Assembly (NCBI GenBank): GCA_029963845.1
Contig: JANEYF010005898.1
Location: 186,001-250,000, forward strand
Direction: 5' to 3'
DNA from: Rhamnusium bicolor
Taxonomy: Eukaryota > Arthropoda > Insecta > Coleoptera > Cerambycidae
Length of the DNA: 64,000 nucleotides
The first letter of the stretch is position 1; the number at the start of each line of letters is the position of its first letter. The notes below the pieces were generated by a model. The model had not been told where the DNA came from. It ran no database searches and saw only the letters and a list, made by a program, of their open reading frames with translations. A program made the translations under genes and the position numbers. This document shows, piece after piece, positions 9,921-21,581 of the stretch.

Positions 9921-10296
9921 AACACAACAAAGATTGGAAAATACTGTATACGTGCTCAATTCATTCGTCATATTGGGCCCCAATGTGAGCAATAGCTATT
10001 TAAAATAAATTCGGAACAGTAATAATAGATATTTAAATTGATACATAGGTAATCTAAATTGATCATTGTTATCATCTGGAGATTTTTCTAATCTTTGATG
10101 ATGTAGCACCGTTCTTTACGTAATTTACATATTTTATGTTGATTGTAAACACTTTTCTGTCTGGTGCAATTCTATTTAAATGGTCCAATAAAAATGAATT
10201 CTGATATGAACTTCGTGTTTGCAATTATATATTTATAAGGTGGTAGCATTATTTTTTCAAGCAATAATGAACCATTTTGTCAATAGCGTATAAGTA
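9921..10296. other. non-coding stretch
   Basis: AT-rich sequence without recognisable coding, repeat or transposon signature. Confidence 0.3.
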
Positions 10297-10491
10297 TTAT
10301 GCGTAGATAATTTGGTGTTTTTCACAACTGAAGACGTAAAAAAATACCGCGTATCGTTCCAACTTGGTTGTTGAAACAAATGATGTTCCTTTGTGTAATA
10401 CTGACACTAAACCACAAATTAATCCTAGCATACTCGGATATTGGATGTCCATTCTCTCTAAATCTGTAGCACTCACAGGGAGTTGTATTAC
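10297..10491 (-). CDS. unassigned open frame or exon, about 64 residues
   Basis: On the minus strand an uninterrupted frame runs from 10491 (after a CAG that could be an acceptor) to TAA at 10297-10299. It includes LPVSATDLERMDIQYPSML, GLICGLVSVLHKG and TKLERYAVFFYVFSCEKH. Composition is balanced (Cys, Gly, Glu, Arg) and unlike translated AT-rich DNA, with a hydrophobic stretch in the middle. The first Met is residue 14. I do not recognise the family; it could be the last exon of a host gene or a fragment of a degraded element. Confidence 0.35.
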   Translation of the reverse strand, partial: VIQLPVSATDLERMDIQYPSMLGLICGLVSVLHKGTSFVSTTKLERYAVFFYVFSCEKHQIIYA

Positions 10492-10499
10492 CTGTGGTG

Positions 10500-11140
10500 G
10501 TGTTTAATAACAGAGAGAAGTTAACCGCTAGTTTTTGTTAGTTACATCTAATTGTCAAACATGCAAAATTAGTTGTACAGTCGATTATTATTGTTTAAGC
10601 AGATTCAACTATTTTTTTTTGTGATTTTGTCAAAATATCCTGTTTGGATCACAGAACACAATTTGAAGCATTGGAAGATGGAAAAATTGTGCAACGATAC
10701 TTTCAAAAGCGCTTTTACGCTATGCCTAATGCATTATGATGCACATGGTTCGTAATAAGAGCTCAAATTATTCATCATGGTTGGTAATTGCGATCATGGT
10801 GCTTTAGGAAATGGCTTTTAAGATCGAGACAACAAATGTATTCCTACTCCCTGACTTCTGACAACGTATGAAAGTTTAAGTTATTTTTAAAATATTCTGT
10901 TTGAAGTTGCCGATTTATTATCTAGAATAGACAATGAGTATACTTTCTGATTAAAAAAATTATCAATAATCATCTATGCATTCGGCATTTCCAAATCACT
11001 GAAATTGGGAATCATTATTAGAAACGCATTCCCTAATAAATTAATCTTTACGAATTTTAAAAAAAACTTCACACGCATGAATATGGTGGAGAAAGCCTTT
11101 AGTAGCTGAGCAGCTAACATATAAATAATCCATTACGTCC
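10500..11140. other. non-coding stretch
   Basis: No coding exon, transposon end or repeat recognised. Short open frames here are low complexity. Confidence 0.3.
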
Positions 11141-11145
11141 CCATC

Positions 11146-11408
11146 ATAGATTAAATATACATAGATAATTCCATCTCATGTTAAGTTTATCGCTTTAAAA
11201 TCTGGACCCTAAAATTTTTATATCGTTGCGAGCAGTGCCTATTTAGGATTTTGTTAGTTTAGAAACTATGTTATTATAGACCATTTGTACGCATTTGAGC
11301 GTATCATAAACAGGCGTTATTTGTGTTTTTCTAAAAATGTAAGGGTCCAGGATTTGGAGCGATAAAGTTTACATAAAAATGGATTTTCCATGTGTATTTA
11401 ATATATGG
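11146..11408. repeat. fold-back MITE, ~80-bp inverted arms
   Basis: The left arm (about 11146-11226), containing agtttatcgctttaaaatctg, recurs inverted at about 11328-11408 with roughly three quarters identity. About 100 bp of unique sequence lies between. No coding capacity and no clear target duplication, so the superfamily is undetermined. Confidence 0.65.
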
Positions 11409-12789
11409 TTTAAATGCACCCCGCAGTAATTTATCATTGACATTATCAACTGAGTGATTCGCGTTATTAACATGTCTGGTTTTGCTGATCTAGTTGTAAT
11501 TGTATCCTTTGATAAGCATTTTTCTTGTAAATATATTTAAATTCCTCAGAAAATTCATTAGTTTGTTGTTTAAATATTATTACGATTTAAATAAAGCTAC
11601 AATGAACGACAGGTGTTCTACGTTCCATTTCGATATGCGAACCTTGATGTTTTTATGAAAACAACGCTAGAGAATCATATTGATAGATTAGATAAATATA
11701 GCATTATTATCATAAAGAATTTTTCATTGCCCAGATAAAATGCTCTTCTCATCTATTTTTCATCTAAACTAGTTGATAATTACATATTTGCAAACTTAGA
11801 ATAAACAAAAACTACAGTTACCGATTTTCATGACTAATCCGTACCATCCGGCAAAAATCCGAGTTTCCGGTCAAAAAACTGTAACAGAATCTGCACTTAC
11901 TTGTGAAACCTATTGGTTGTCATTTCGCATTTGTTTATATTCACTTGTCACTATATATAAAATAACTGTACTTTTAAACAACTTAAACCAGGTATTTTTC
12001 AATGAAGTTTCCCCTGTTTTTGGTGTATTTTGTCAATGACTCATTAAAACAATATTTACATGTCGGTTTATCACGTACAATCAAAAGGTACACCTTCAAA
12101 TCAGATAAATAATAGCTTACTGATATCATTAACCTGTGTTTGTCCACCTGGCAGAGGTGGTTATTAGAATGCTCGACTGTTCTCGACTTTTACGGAATTT
12201 ACCGATTATTCCGACTTAGTTCTAAAGTGTACTCAAATGCAGTACGTGGTGACCTCTGTGTGTTAGTAGCTTTATCGTTTTTAAACTAGTTTTATAGCGT
12301 GGCTTCTTTTACAGACTGCACTGGCCAAGAGGAACGTGTTGCCATCTATTAGAGTAAATAAAAAAGGGAAGGGATGAAATGAGAGCCAATTTTTATAGAT
12401 TTTAGTGTCGACTCTCAACTTAAGATGGCGGAGACTGTTAGAAATATTAATTTTTAAGACAGTACTAAAGAAAAAGGTAATAATTACAATATAATTATTA
12501 TTATTTTTTTGTTTTTGGTAATGATGTACATTACAGAAAGTCCGATGTTCGTAAATTTTCTTACATTGGGTATTTTTGCCTGCTGAACACGAATTTTGTT
12601 TAAAAAAATCTCCGCTCGACTACGCTTTTCGAGATATTGGGACGCAAAGTGCAGATATGTCACATTTTCCCACTATCGCAGTATTTATTCACCATTTTTT
12701 TAGTTTATTATTATCAATAGGGACTCTTTGAATAAATACCTTTTAACAGTTCAATACACATTCACTTTAATATTTGTCTGCCATATTAG
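11409..12789. other. non-coding stretch
   Basis: No coding sequence recognised. An acceptor-like site (cttcttttacag, ending 12318) is followed by about 20 open codons that I could not assign. The rest is AT-rich without clear repeats. Confidence 0.3.
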
Positions 12790-13312
12790 TTGAAAAATGC
12801 AGTAAAATATGGTATAAGCAAGAAGAAAATCAAGAAGTTTCCAAAAAATACACTTCTGGCATATTTTGCCGGAAAATTCAAAAAAAAAAAAAATGAAATC
12901 ATCAACGCTTTGGTTGGTCTTCGTATTGAAGGTAACGGGAACATCTCGGATTTCCCGAATTGCTTTCCTGAATAGAAAATCTGTGGGCTATAGAACGAAA
13001 AAATCACTATTTTTTTTCTAGAGACGATATCAGCAAATTTCTTCTTCAAGAATCAGATGAATCATTTTTGATGGTGAAAATAAAAGTGACGTTTTGTTTT
13101 ATAGTCTATATCTCTTGACCTATAATATTTATTGTAGGTTACATTGATTATGGGAGTAGCTGGGTCTTGCCGAAGAAACAAAGTCATGAAATTGTCTACA
13201 GACGAATACAAGAGGATGATGGTCGTTAAAATACCCAATACTAAGATATTTGTACCAGGGAATTTCATAGGGGAAGAAGATTGGTAAAGTATTTTTAGAA
13301 AGTACGGCACTC

Positions 13313-13411
<99 letters not shown>

Positions 13412-13640
13412 TGTATTTGAACATATTTGGAAATATTTCCCAAAAATTGTCGAATTTCTGTATAAACTGCCCATTGCCTCTGGAGAACGTCTGCCATATT
13501 ACTTGCTACCGCAGGGGTAGACATTCTTTGCCTGGTAGGACATGGAGGGTGGAAATCCTCCACAGTTGCAGAATGGTTTATAGATAATTGCGTCCAAAAT
13601 AAAGTAAAAAAATGTTCAGAAAATTATTGTTAAGCCTACC
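12790..13640 (+). pseudogene. Crypton-type tyrosine recombinase relic with short introns
   Basis: Fragments follow the order of insect Crypton-like recombinases. NTLLAYFAGKFKKKK lies at about 12856-12900; KSVGYRTKK at about 12976; DDISKFLLQESDESFL at about 13023-13070; IMGVAGSCRRNKVMKL, with the first catalytic Arg, at about 13147; CYRRG at about 13500; and GHGGWKSSTVAEWFID at about 13540. A 52-bp GT-AG intron (13086-13137) keeps the frame: MVKIK joins VTLIMG. A second intron begins at about 13284 and holds the (TA)n tract. The position expected for the nucleophilic Tyr is Phe (WFID), and several frameshifts occur. Tyrosine recombinases cut and join DNA at specific sites; this copy looks dead. 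Confidence 0.6.
13316..13410. repeat. (TA)n microsatellite with (AG)n end
   Basis: About 85 bp of perfect TA repeats (13316-13400) followed by agagagagag. It lies in the apparent second intron of the recombinase relic. Confidence 0.95.
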
Positions 13641-13889
13641 TGTTCTACTAGTACTTCACTCGAGACTTCGGAACTTCCTCAAATTCAACTACCGACAAAT
13701 TCCACGACAGTCACAACATATCAAAATTTGTTAAGTTTCCAGGTATTAATTAGTATTAACAAGGTCATGATTTAAAAGAAAGTGTTTTATTAGTTTTAAG
13801 ATTACTATGACATTAAATACTGCGAAATACTGCCAAATACACCGCTTCACAAAAACCAGTTTTCTTATAACACTGGAAAAGCTACATCA

Positions 13890-14530
13890 GAAACCGCCTC
13901 ACATAGTCTTGTAAATAGAATTGAAAAGGCGTTTGTAACAAAAGAAATAGCTCTTTGCACATTTATAGCTTTTGATAACAAACACCTCCTGTGATTTAAT
14001 AAAAAAAAACTGCCTAAGGAAAAGCTTTGAGTCCTCAACAGTAAGATGGATATTATTCATATTTAATAGGCGAGCGGTAATGGTGATAATAATAAGGGAC
14101 TCAGTCACAACAAGGGATGCCAACAAGGAGTGGTTCTAATACCGTTGCTATGGTCTATAGTATAGTACTATCTCACTAAACTAAGCGACTCTGGATTCGA
14201 TATCCAAGGATACGCTGATGACTTAGTTATTATAATAAGAGGGCGTGATTGGATGATCTCAGGCCTGATTCAATTTACAATCAATACATCAGAACTTGGT
14301 GCTGGGATGAAGGTTTACACGGTAATACAGGCAAAACGGTCATTATACCATTCACAAAAGGAAGGAGGCTTTCTGCAAGAGCTCTAAAAATCAATGTACA
14401 AATTGACTCATCTGATGAGATGTAATCCTAGACCAAAAACTCACCTGGAACAAACACCTGACAAGGATTACTGAAAGAGCAATAGCAGCCCTCTGGATGT
14501 GCCGCAGGTAAAACTTGAGGTCGAAAACCA
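13890..14530 (+). pseudogene. R1/I-type reverse transcriptase relic, copy 1
   Basis: Frames carry LVNRIEKAFVTKEIAL (block A region), QQGVVLIPLLWSIVY (block B) and DSGFDIQGYADDLVIII (block C, catalytic YADD). Stops and frameshifts lie between the blocks. The pattern matches the RT of R1/LOA/I-group non-LTR elements; the exact clade was not resolved. Downstream, the thumb and linker region is shared with copies 2 and 3. Confidence 0.7.
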
Positions 14531-15058
14531 AAAATGATCTATTGTCCATACTTAACAGTTGTCAGACCCATTGTCACCTATGCGTCATTAGTATGGTGGT
14601 AAAAACCAAAAGAAAAAACAGCACAAAACAAGCTGCTAAAAGTGCAACTGTTAACTGTCTTGGAATCACAGGAGCAGTCCAACAGCAGCAATGGAAACCT
14701 TGTTTGATCTGTTTCCTTTACATATCTTACATGTTTTATCGTATACCAAGAGACATAACATAACACACTTGTTTATGATTATTATCTACACGGTGATGAG
14801 TTGCAAAGCCCACACTTTATTAAAGTTTAAGGAGTTCACTTCGTTCCTAAGCTTAATTTCATTAAAAATATTGAGAATGTAACAAGTGGTACCATAAAGA
14901 GCCTAGGATTTGTAATATGTAAGGAAGGAATTTGTTAATATTGACACCTCGTACATTATATGTCACATTCTAAAGATTCCGTCTTGAGTATATTGTTTGG
15001 AGTCCTATCTATAATATTCTTCAATTTGAGAAAATTCAACGTAAATTTCTTACATCAA

Positions 15059-15560
15059 GGGATGCCCACAAGGAGTGGTTCTAATACCCCTGCTATGGTC
15101 TATAGTATAGTACTATCTCACTAAACTAAGCGACTCTGGATTCGATATCCAAGGATACCCTGATCACTTAGTTATTATAATAAGAGGTCATCATTGGATG
15201 ATCTCAGGCCTAATTCAATTCGCAATCAACATCATTAGAACCTCGTGCTGGGATGAAGGTTTACACGATAATACAGGCAAAATGGTCATTATACCATTCA
15301 CAAAAGGAAGGAGGCTTTCTCCAAGAGATACAAAAATCAATGTACAAATTGACTCCTCTGATGAGGTAAAATATCTAGGTGTAATCCTAGACCAAAAACT
15401 CACCTGGAACAAACACCTGACAAGGATTACTGAAAGAGCAATAGCAGCCCTCTGGATGTGCCGCAGGTAAAACTTGAGGTCGAAAACCAAAAATGATCTA
15501 TTGTCCATACTTAACAGTTGTCAGACCCATTGTCACCTATGCGTCATTAGTATGGTGGTA
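15059..15560 (+). pseudogene. R1/I-type reverse transcriptase relic, copy 2
   Basis: The same piece as in copy 1. The best frame (15198-15470) contains KMVIIPFTKGRRLSPRD, then DEVKYLGVILDQKLTWNKHL and ALWMCRR, the thumb region after the catalytic block. The catalytic block has decayed (YADDL is YPDHL here). Confidence 0.7.
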
Positions 15561-16017
15561 AAAACCAAAAGAAAAAACAGCACAAAACAAGCTGCTAAAA
15601 GTGCAACTGTTAACTGTCTTGGAATCACAGGAGCAGTCCAACAGCAGCAATGGAAACCTTGTTTGATCTGTTTCCTTTACATATCTTACATGTTTTATCG
15701 TATACCAAGAGACATAACATAACACACTTGTTTATGATTATTATCTACACGGTGATGAGTTGCAAAGCCCACACTTTATTAAAGTTTAAGGAGTTCACTT
15801 CGTTCCTAAGCTTAATTTCATTAAAAATATTGAGAATGTAACAAGTGGTACCATAAAGAGCCTAGGATTTGTAATATGTAAGGAAGGAATTTGTTAATAT
15901 TGACACCTCGTACATTATATGTCACATTCTAAAGATTCCGTCTTGAGTATATTGTTTGGAGTCCTATCTATAATATTCTTCAATTTGAGAAAATTCAACG
16001 TAAATTTCTTACATCAA

Positions 16018-16680
16018 GGGATGCCCACAAGGAGTGGTTCTAATACCCCTGCTATGGTCTATAGTATAGTACTATCTCACTAAACTAAGCGACTCTGGAT
16101 TCGATATCCAAGGATACCCTAATGACCTAGTTATTATAATAAGAGGTCATCACTGGATGATCTCAGGCCTAATTCAATTCGCAATCAACATCATTAGAAC
16201 TTCGTGCTGGGATGAAGGTTTACACGATAATACAGGCAAAACGGTCATTATACCATTCACAAAAGGAAGGAGGCTTTCTCCAAGAGCTCCAAAAATTAAT
16301 GTACAAATTGACTCCTCTGATGAGATGTAATCCTAGACCAAAAACTCACCTGGAACAAACACCTGACAAGGATTACTGAAAGAGCAATAGCAGCCCTCTG
16401 GATGTGCCGCAGGTAAAACTTGAGGTCTAAAACCAAAAATGATCTATTGTCCATACTTAACAGTTGTTAGACCCATTGTCACCTATACATCATTAGTATG
16501 GTGGTAAAAACCAAAAGAAAAAACAGCACAAAACAAGCTGCTAAAAGTGCAACTGTTAACTCTCTGGTAATCACAGGAGCAATGAGAACCTGTCCAACAG
16601 CAGCAACGGAAACCTTGTTTGATCTGTTCCCCTTATATATCTTACATGTTTTATCGTATACCAAGAGACAGCACACTTTT
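16018..16680 (+). pseudogene. R1/I-type reverse transcriptase relic, copy 3
   Basis: Third tandem copy. It retains ITGAMRTCPTAATETLFDL, a well-known C-terminal stretch of this RT group. Copies 1 and 2 share a deletion at the same place, so copy 3 is closest to the ancestor there. Confidence 0.7.
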
Positions 16681-16799
16681 TTATGATTATTATCTACACG
16701 GTGATGAGTTGCAAAGCCCAGGCTTTATTAAAGTTTAAGGAGTTCACTTCATTTCTAAGCTTAATTTCATTAAATATGTTGAGAATGTAACAGGTGGTA

Positions 16800-17215
16800 C
16801 CATAAAGAGCCTAGGATTTGTAATATGTAAGGAAGGAATTTGTTAATATTGACACTTCGTACATTATATGTCACATTCTAAAGATTCCGTCTTGAGTATA
16901 TTGTTTGGAGTCCTATCTATAATATTCTTCAATTTAAGAAAATTCAACGTAAATTTCTTAAATCAACTGTTTATACAATTGACGGGATATATCCGCAAAT
17001 TGGATCGCTTCAGCGACTAAAGTTATGTGAACCTGACAAAAGGAGAGCAGGTTGCCTCTGATATTCTTGTATAAAATAGTAAATAGTCGATTGTGTTGTA
17101 TTAAATTTTGCAATCATATAACTTATAGAATGCTCAGATTTTCTTCCAGGAATAATAATCTTTTCTATCTTCCTGCTGCCCGTACAAATATTCTCGGCTC
17201 TATTTTATCAAATGT
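16800..17215 (+). pseudogene. CR1/Jockey-group RT C-terminal relic
   Basis: Fragments such as LGFVICKEGI, QRKFLKSTVYTIDGIYP, IGSLQRLKLCEPDKRRAG and NLFYLPAARTNILGS follow the C-terminal end of CR1/Jockey-group RTs. Shorter versions end copies 1 (to about 15056) and 2 (to about 16016) of the tandem array. Confidence 0.65.
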
Positions 17216-17524
17216 ATGAATTATTCCGTTATACCGGGTGTCACTGAGATATGGTTCACACCCTTTTCTTTGTTTAATTTTCAATTGGTGAAATAATATA
17301 AACTACTCAAAAAATTAAGTGTATAATTTAAAATATTGATAACTCCTAAATATCTGGTTCGATTCAAATGTACTTTTTATCTGTGTATCGCAACTTTCAT
17401 TGGCTTCAAGTCAATTAATTCAGATTTGTCTGAATTATGAAATATAGAAAATACAGAGTGTTGCACGAAAGCACGACTTTAACATAAAATTACCGTATAA
17501 ATACCATTACCAAACATTTTTTAA

Positions 17525-17978
17525 GAAGTTTGACCCTCGACAGCGACAACGTACCACTTTTGGATAAAGTAAGTTGGGTTCAATCGTTTTATTTTGTTTT
17601 CGTAAATGTGGCTGCATTGTGTGCAAACCTTTCATTTCTACTAATTTAAGAAATATATAGTATGTACCTATTTAAATAACAGTTTTTGTTTGTAGGAAGA
17701 GGTTTTCTTCTATAGATCCTCGTATTTAGCTTTTTTTTTATAAACGCGTTGTCTATATTACAAAGATAATAGAGGAGAATAGGTCACAAAGCTCCAATTA
17801 CCTATGTTCTAAGTATAATATTTACAAAATTCTACTCATCGTACGCCTCGGTGATTTTGATCAAACACCTATTAGTCCGGTATCGCTGCTACAACAAAAT
17901 TGCAATAATAATAATTCTGATGAATTTCCCATACCGTTATCGAACAGAACTCGACCAACACCATCCTTTTTCACGTAA
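17525..17978 (+). CDS. candidate two-exon 3' end of an unassigned gene
   Basis: A short open segment reads SLTLDSDNVPLLDK and ends at a strong donor (gtaagt from 17568). Downstream, after an acceptor-like tatttag (17723-17729), an 82-codon frame stays open to TAA at 17976-17978. It includes RVVYITKIIEENRSQSSNY, VRLGDFDQTPISPVSLL and DEFPIPLSNRTRPTPSFFT. Joining at these sites is phase 0 and keeps the frame. Composition looks protein-like, with a polar Asn/Pro-rich tail. I do not recognise the family, and the exact acceptor is uncertain. Confidence 0.35.
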
Positions 17979-18955
17979 AGTAACAAGTAACAAGTTTATG
18001 TTATAATTTATAATAACTTAACAAATAGGTTCGGTTTTTTGTTTTGTCTTTAAGTGAGCATATCTAACGAATGAAGACTGAGTGCCCATTATTGTGGGAG
18101 GAAGGTGGAAACTAAAGAAACCGCGACCGAAGAATGGGCGGAGCACAAAGCAATATTTCAAAGTTCAATTACGCCGCGAAACACGTTAGGACGAAGGATA
18201 AAGTGATTCCCAGTGGCGGACCAGAAGTTGAAAAATATTGATGAGAATATTTTTGTAATAGATAGTCATGATACCTTCCTCTTTTAGGGTTATTTAAATA
18301 AAAATGGGAAATAGTTATAACTGGAGTTACGAACTGCGAATATCAATTTCACTAACGTTTTTATCTGATATGGTTCAATAATAAAAGTTCATTAACATTA
18401 ACATTAAACACCACAACTTTCTGCATCCCTAAAGTAGACGTCCTAATTTTAGGGACCACACATTTGAAAACAGTATTTTTTATTTATTTTATTTATTTAT
18501 TTAAGGAAATAGGCCACATAACAGACAGTCTCAGCTGCCCAATTATTAAGGTGACACAAAATACCAAAATATAATTTAAATTACAAAATGTGTGTACTAG
18601 CCTAAAAACTATACTTACATAAATTAACGAGAAACCTAATACAATACTGAAAGTTGATTTGAGATAAGTACAAAAAAGATATTTTTTTTATTTTTTGTAT
18701 CAATTACAGACAGGGAAAAGAATCAAGTAAACAAGATGATTTATGAAGTCAAGTATCTTTTGGGAATCTTTTTAAATGTAAAATTTAACCAAAATATATC
18801 TAATTCATAAATACTACAACAATAGAAATTGTTGTATACCGTGGTACATCTTATGAGAGGAGAATTTAATAAAAAAATGGTGACATTGTTTATTTATAAA
18901 CGTTTTTCTATTCTGGATATATATGGATTACAATTTGAAATGATTTAGTTTACGC
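17979..18955. other. non-coding stretch with a solo hAT-like terminus
   Basis: Mostly AT-rich and unassigned. At 18211 the sequence cagtggcggaccag resembles the CAGTGGCGG ends of hAT elements, but its flanking octamer does not match that of the hAT end at 20422, so it may belong to another copy. Confidence 0.35.
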
Positions 18956-18959
18956 CATA

Positions 18960-20422
18960 AAACGAATTAATCATATTATTAAATTTAAATTAAATTAAAT
19001 TAAAGATGGACATGATAAAGTACAAGTAGTTTTTGTGTTTAGATACGTTTTAGACGGTGAGAGATTTTGGAATTTTATTCAGCCTCAAGGAACGACATCG
19101 CAGAATTTGATAGATGTAATTTTAAAAGAGTTAAAATGTCTGAAAATTAATGAAAGTCCTGAAAAATTGATAGCACAAAGTTACGATGGAGCATCAGTAA
19201 TGAGTGGTGCTTTTGGAGGTGTACAAGCCAAAATTAAAAAAAGTTATCCTTCAGCAAATTTTTTATTCATTGTTACGCTCATCAACTAAATTTAATTTTA
19301 CAGAAAGCATCAAGTCAGGATAAAGACATACAAATTTTTTTTGATAATTTACATAACTTTTCTTCATTCTTTGGAAAATCGCCAAAAAAACAGCCGTGTT
19401 AGATAATGTTGTTAAGGTGAGATTACCTAAAGCGGCTCCAACACAATGGAATTTTAATACAAAGTGCATAGAGACTGTTTATACCTATCGAACAGAATTA
19501 TTATATTGTTTAGAACAAATCATTGATAATAAATCAGAAAACAACACTCTAAACCAAGCTATTGGTTTAAAAAACTACTTACAAAATGAACATTTTCTTT
19601 TGGTTACATTTTTTTTCATTTAGTTATGCCTCATTGTGATATATTGTTCAATCAATTACAAAAATGTAATATCGATGTCATAACAGTAAATAAGTGTATT
19701 GGCGTTCTTAATAGTAAAATTGAGGACATCAGAAATAAAATTTTGAATAACTATTTGGAGGAGACATTATGCAGTCTGCCCAGAGATGTAAAACGGAAGA
19801 ATCAAAAAGGAGAATTTCATTAGAAGTTTGTGATATAATTACATCCGAGATCAAAAACAGGTTTGCTTCAGTAATCATTTAGCAGTGTCTCAGTTATTTC
19901 ACGCAGATCGATTTAAAGATTATAAAAAAAAGCTTTCCTCAAGATATGTTTAAATTAGTTAAAACGGAGTATCCAGTCATAAATGATTTGAAACTTAAAA
20001 CTGAATTAGAAGTATTATATAGCCGAGAAGATTTTTCCACTAGTGAAGGTGCAGTTGCCTTGCTTGCTTTTTATTAACAATAATTTGTGCAATACTTTTT
20101 CTGAAAGTGTCAAACTGTTAAAAATCTTGTATACTCTCCCTATGACTACCGTCGAAAGTGAACGTTGTTTTTCCACCTTAAAAAAGAATAAAGACATTTT
20201 TAAGAAATACCATGGGTCAGGAAAGGTTATCTTCATTAGCTATGCTTACCATAGAAAGGGCATTAATAAAGAAGATAAAAGACTAATAAAAAAGTAATTG
20301 ACCACTTTGCATCTCAAAAAGACCGGAGGATCGACTTGGAATTTAAATCACTTTAAAAGGTAGGTAATACAGTAAACTTTTCTAATTGACCTCCCTGTCT
20401 CTTGACCCACGAACCGCCACTG
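18960..20422 (+). mobile_element. 5'-truncated or rearranged hAT element, copy 1
   Basis: The 3' end (20298-20422) is nearly identical to that of the hAT at 44322-46162 and finishes gaaccgccactg. A convincing 5' end with a matching 8-bp duplication was not found. The element abuts, and probably inserted into, an RT relic (20423-20850). The interior is a decayed transposase. Confidence 0.7.
19035..20297 (+). pseudogene. hAT transposase relic (ZMYM1-like)
   Basis: Ordered fragments in shifting frames: IAQSYDGASVMSGAFGG (19160-19230), HCYAHQLNLILQKASS (about 19268, shifted), APTQWNFNTKCIETV (19435) and near the end LPMTTVESERCFSTLKK, the hAT C-terminal dimerisation motif. This order matches transposases related to vertebrate ZMYM1-type proteins. 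At least four frameshifts or stops separate the pieces. Confidence 0.75.
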
Positions 20423-20850
20423 GAATCTAGCATTATACCCAAGCCCTGTACTACATTAACTGACTTAATTGGAGCATTGTTTAGGTATAATTCAGATACG
20501 CCTGGATTTAGCATCTTGAGAATAAAATAGAATAACATTCATTTAGATTTATAGACAATTTTTTCAGTGTACAGTAATTGCAGAACTTGTTCAAATTAGT
20601 TTGAATTTCCCTACTCTTCAACTGATCTTTTTTTTCATAGATTTTTAGATCGTCAGCATAAACAATATGCTTATAGAAATAGTAAAACAAGTACCTATCG
20701 ATATCATTCATAAAAATATTTAAATAAAAGGGGCTCCAGGTGAGAACCTTGAGGAACTCCGGATGTCACGTCTATTGGATCAGACTTAAAATTGTTTATG
20801 TTTACATATTGAGATCTGTTCCAAATGCACGAGGAAAAGAGCTCCAATTT
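20423..20850 (-). pseudogene. CR1/Jockey-group reverse transcriptase relic
   Basis: On the minus strand: SGVPQGSHLEPLLF (about 20735-20780), VYADDLKIYEKKDQL (catalytic YADD, about 20650) and downstream NPGVSELYLNNAPIKSVN, GLGIMLDSS. The frame is broken several times. It stops at the hAT end (20422), suggesting the hAT interrupted it. Confidence 0.7.
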
Positions 20851-21581
20851 CCAAAATCTCATACCATAGGCACTGATGGCAAATCAGCTTAAATTGGATA
20901 TCTGCTGCATTGCACATATTTTCAACGTTTTGAATAATTTAAAGATTTGTCCCCCACACGAGCTTTAAGAAATATAGAATCAGTTGTATACGAAAAATGT
21001 TTCTAAAATTGCTCCCTACTTCGTCATATTAAGAATTATGTTACAAAATGAAGCGTATGCGTAGGTAAAACAAATCAAAGCCAAAAGTCAGTGAGTAGCT
21101 ACATACGTCACCGAAGACAAATTGCAGGCAAAAAAAATTGACCTGAGCACATTTACGAAACCTTAATAGCACTTGTATATTTAAAAACAGATTTAAAGGT
21201 TAGAGATCAATCCGTTAAAAAAAATATACATTTCGTGCTAACTTCCTAGGTGCTAAAGAAAATATCAATACTAAGCAGAATAATGATTCACCAATAAAAA
21301 ATAATTATAATTTAAAAGCTCGCTGTCTGTAGTTCGATTTCACAACACGCCCCAAAACATTTAATTCCATATAAGACCAAAGCGGAGAAAAAGATAATAG
21401 GTAGTTTAAGAGAGCAATGGAAACGCCAGTGGCGGAACCCAAGAAGAAAGTACTCCGTCTTAAGTACAATAAAATATGATCATTTGAATGATGAGATATT
21501 CACCACATTCCTGGACCTTCGCTTTATATGTTAGTTATAACTTGCATGGAGCAAAATTAATATATGTGTATTTCATCTATA
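20851..21581. other. non-coding stretch with a hAT-like terminus
   Basis: No coding exon recognised. At 21430, cagtggcggaacccaag looks like a hAT end and resembles the one at 18211. Confidence 0.3.

Larger units (their letters stand above)
13850..17215 (+). repeat. tandem triplication of a chimeric non-LTR retrotransposon fragment
   Basis: Starting near 14111, a block of about 959 bp is repeated in tandem. Anchors such as gggatgcccacaaggagtgg occur at about 14113, 15059 and 16018. Copies 1 and 2 are nearly identical; copy 3 is about 947 bp and more divergent. Each copy joins two retrotransposon pieces: an R1/I-type RT part (QGYADDL, YLGVILDQKLTWNKHL) and a CR1/Jockey-type C-terminal part (LGFVI, QRKFL). 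Only copy 3 continues into the rest of the second element, to about 17215. Upstream (13850-14110) lies RT sequence seen once, including LVNRIEKAFVTKEIAL. Confidence 0.85.

Noticed and set aside
13062..13563. Minus-strand frames of 82-120 residues across the (TA)n tract
   Set aside because: They consist largely of alternating Ile and Tyr from TA repeats; the plus strand carries the recombinase relic.
18203..18225. 5' end of the hAT copy that ends at 20422
   Set aside because: The flanking octamer gtgattcc does not match gaatctag at the other end, and sequence after the first nine bases differs from the copy-2 5' end.
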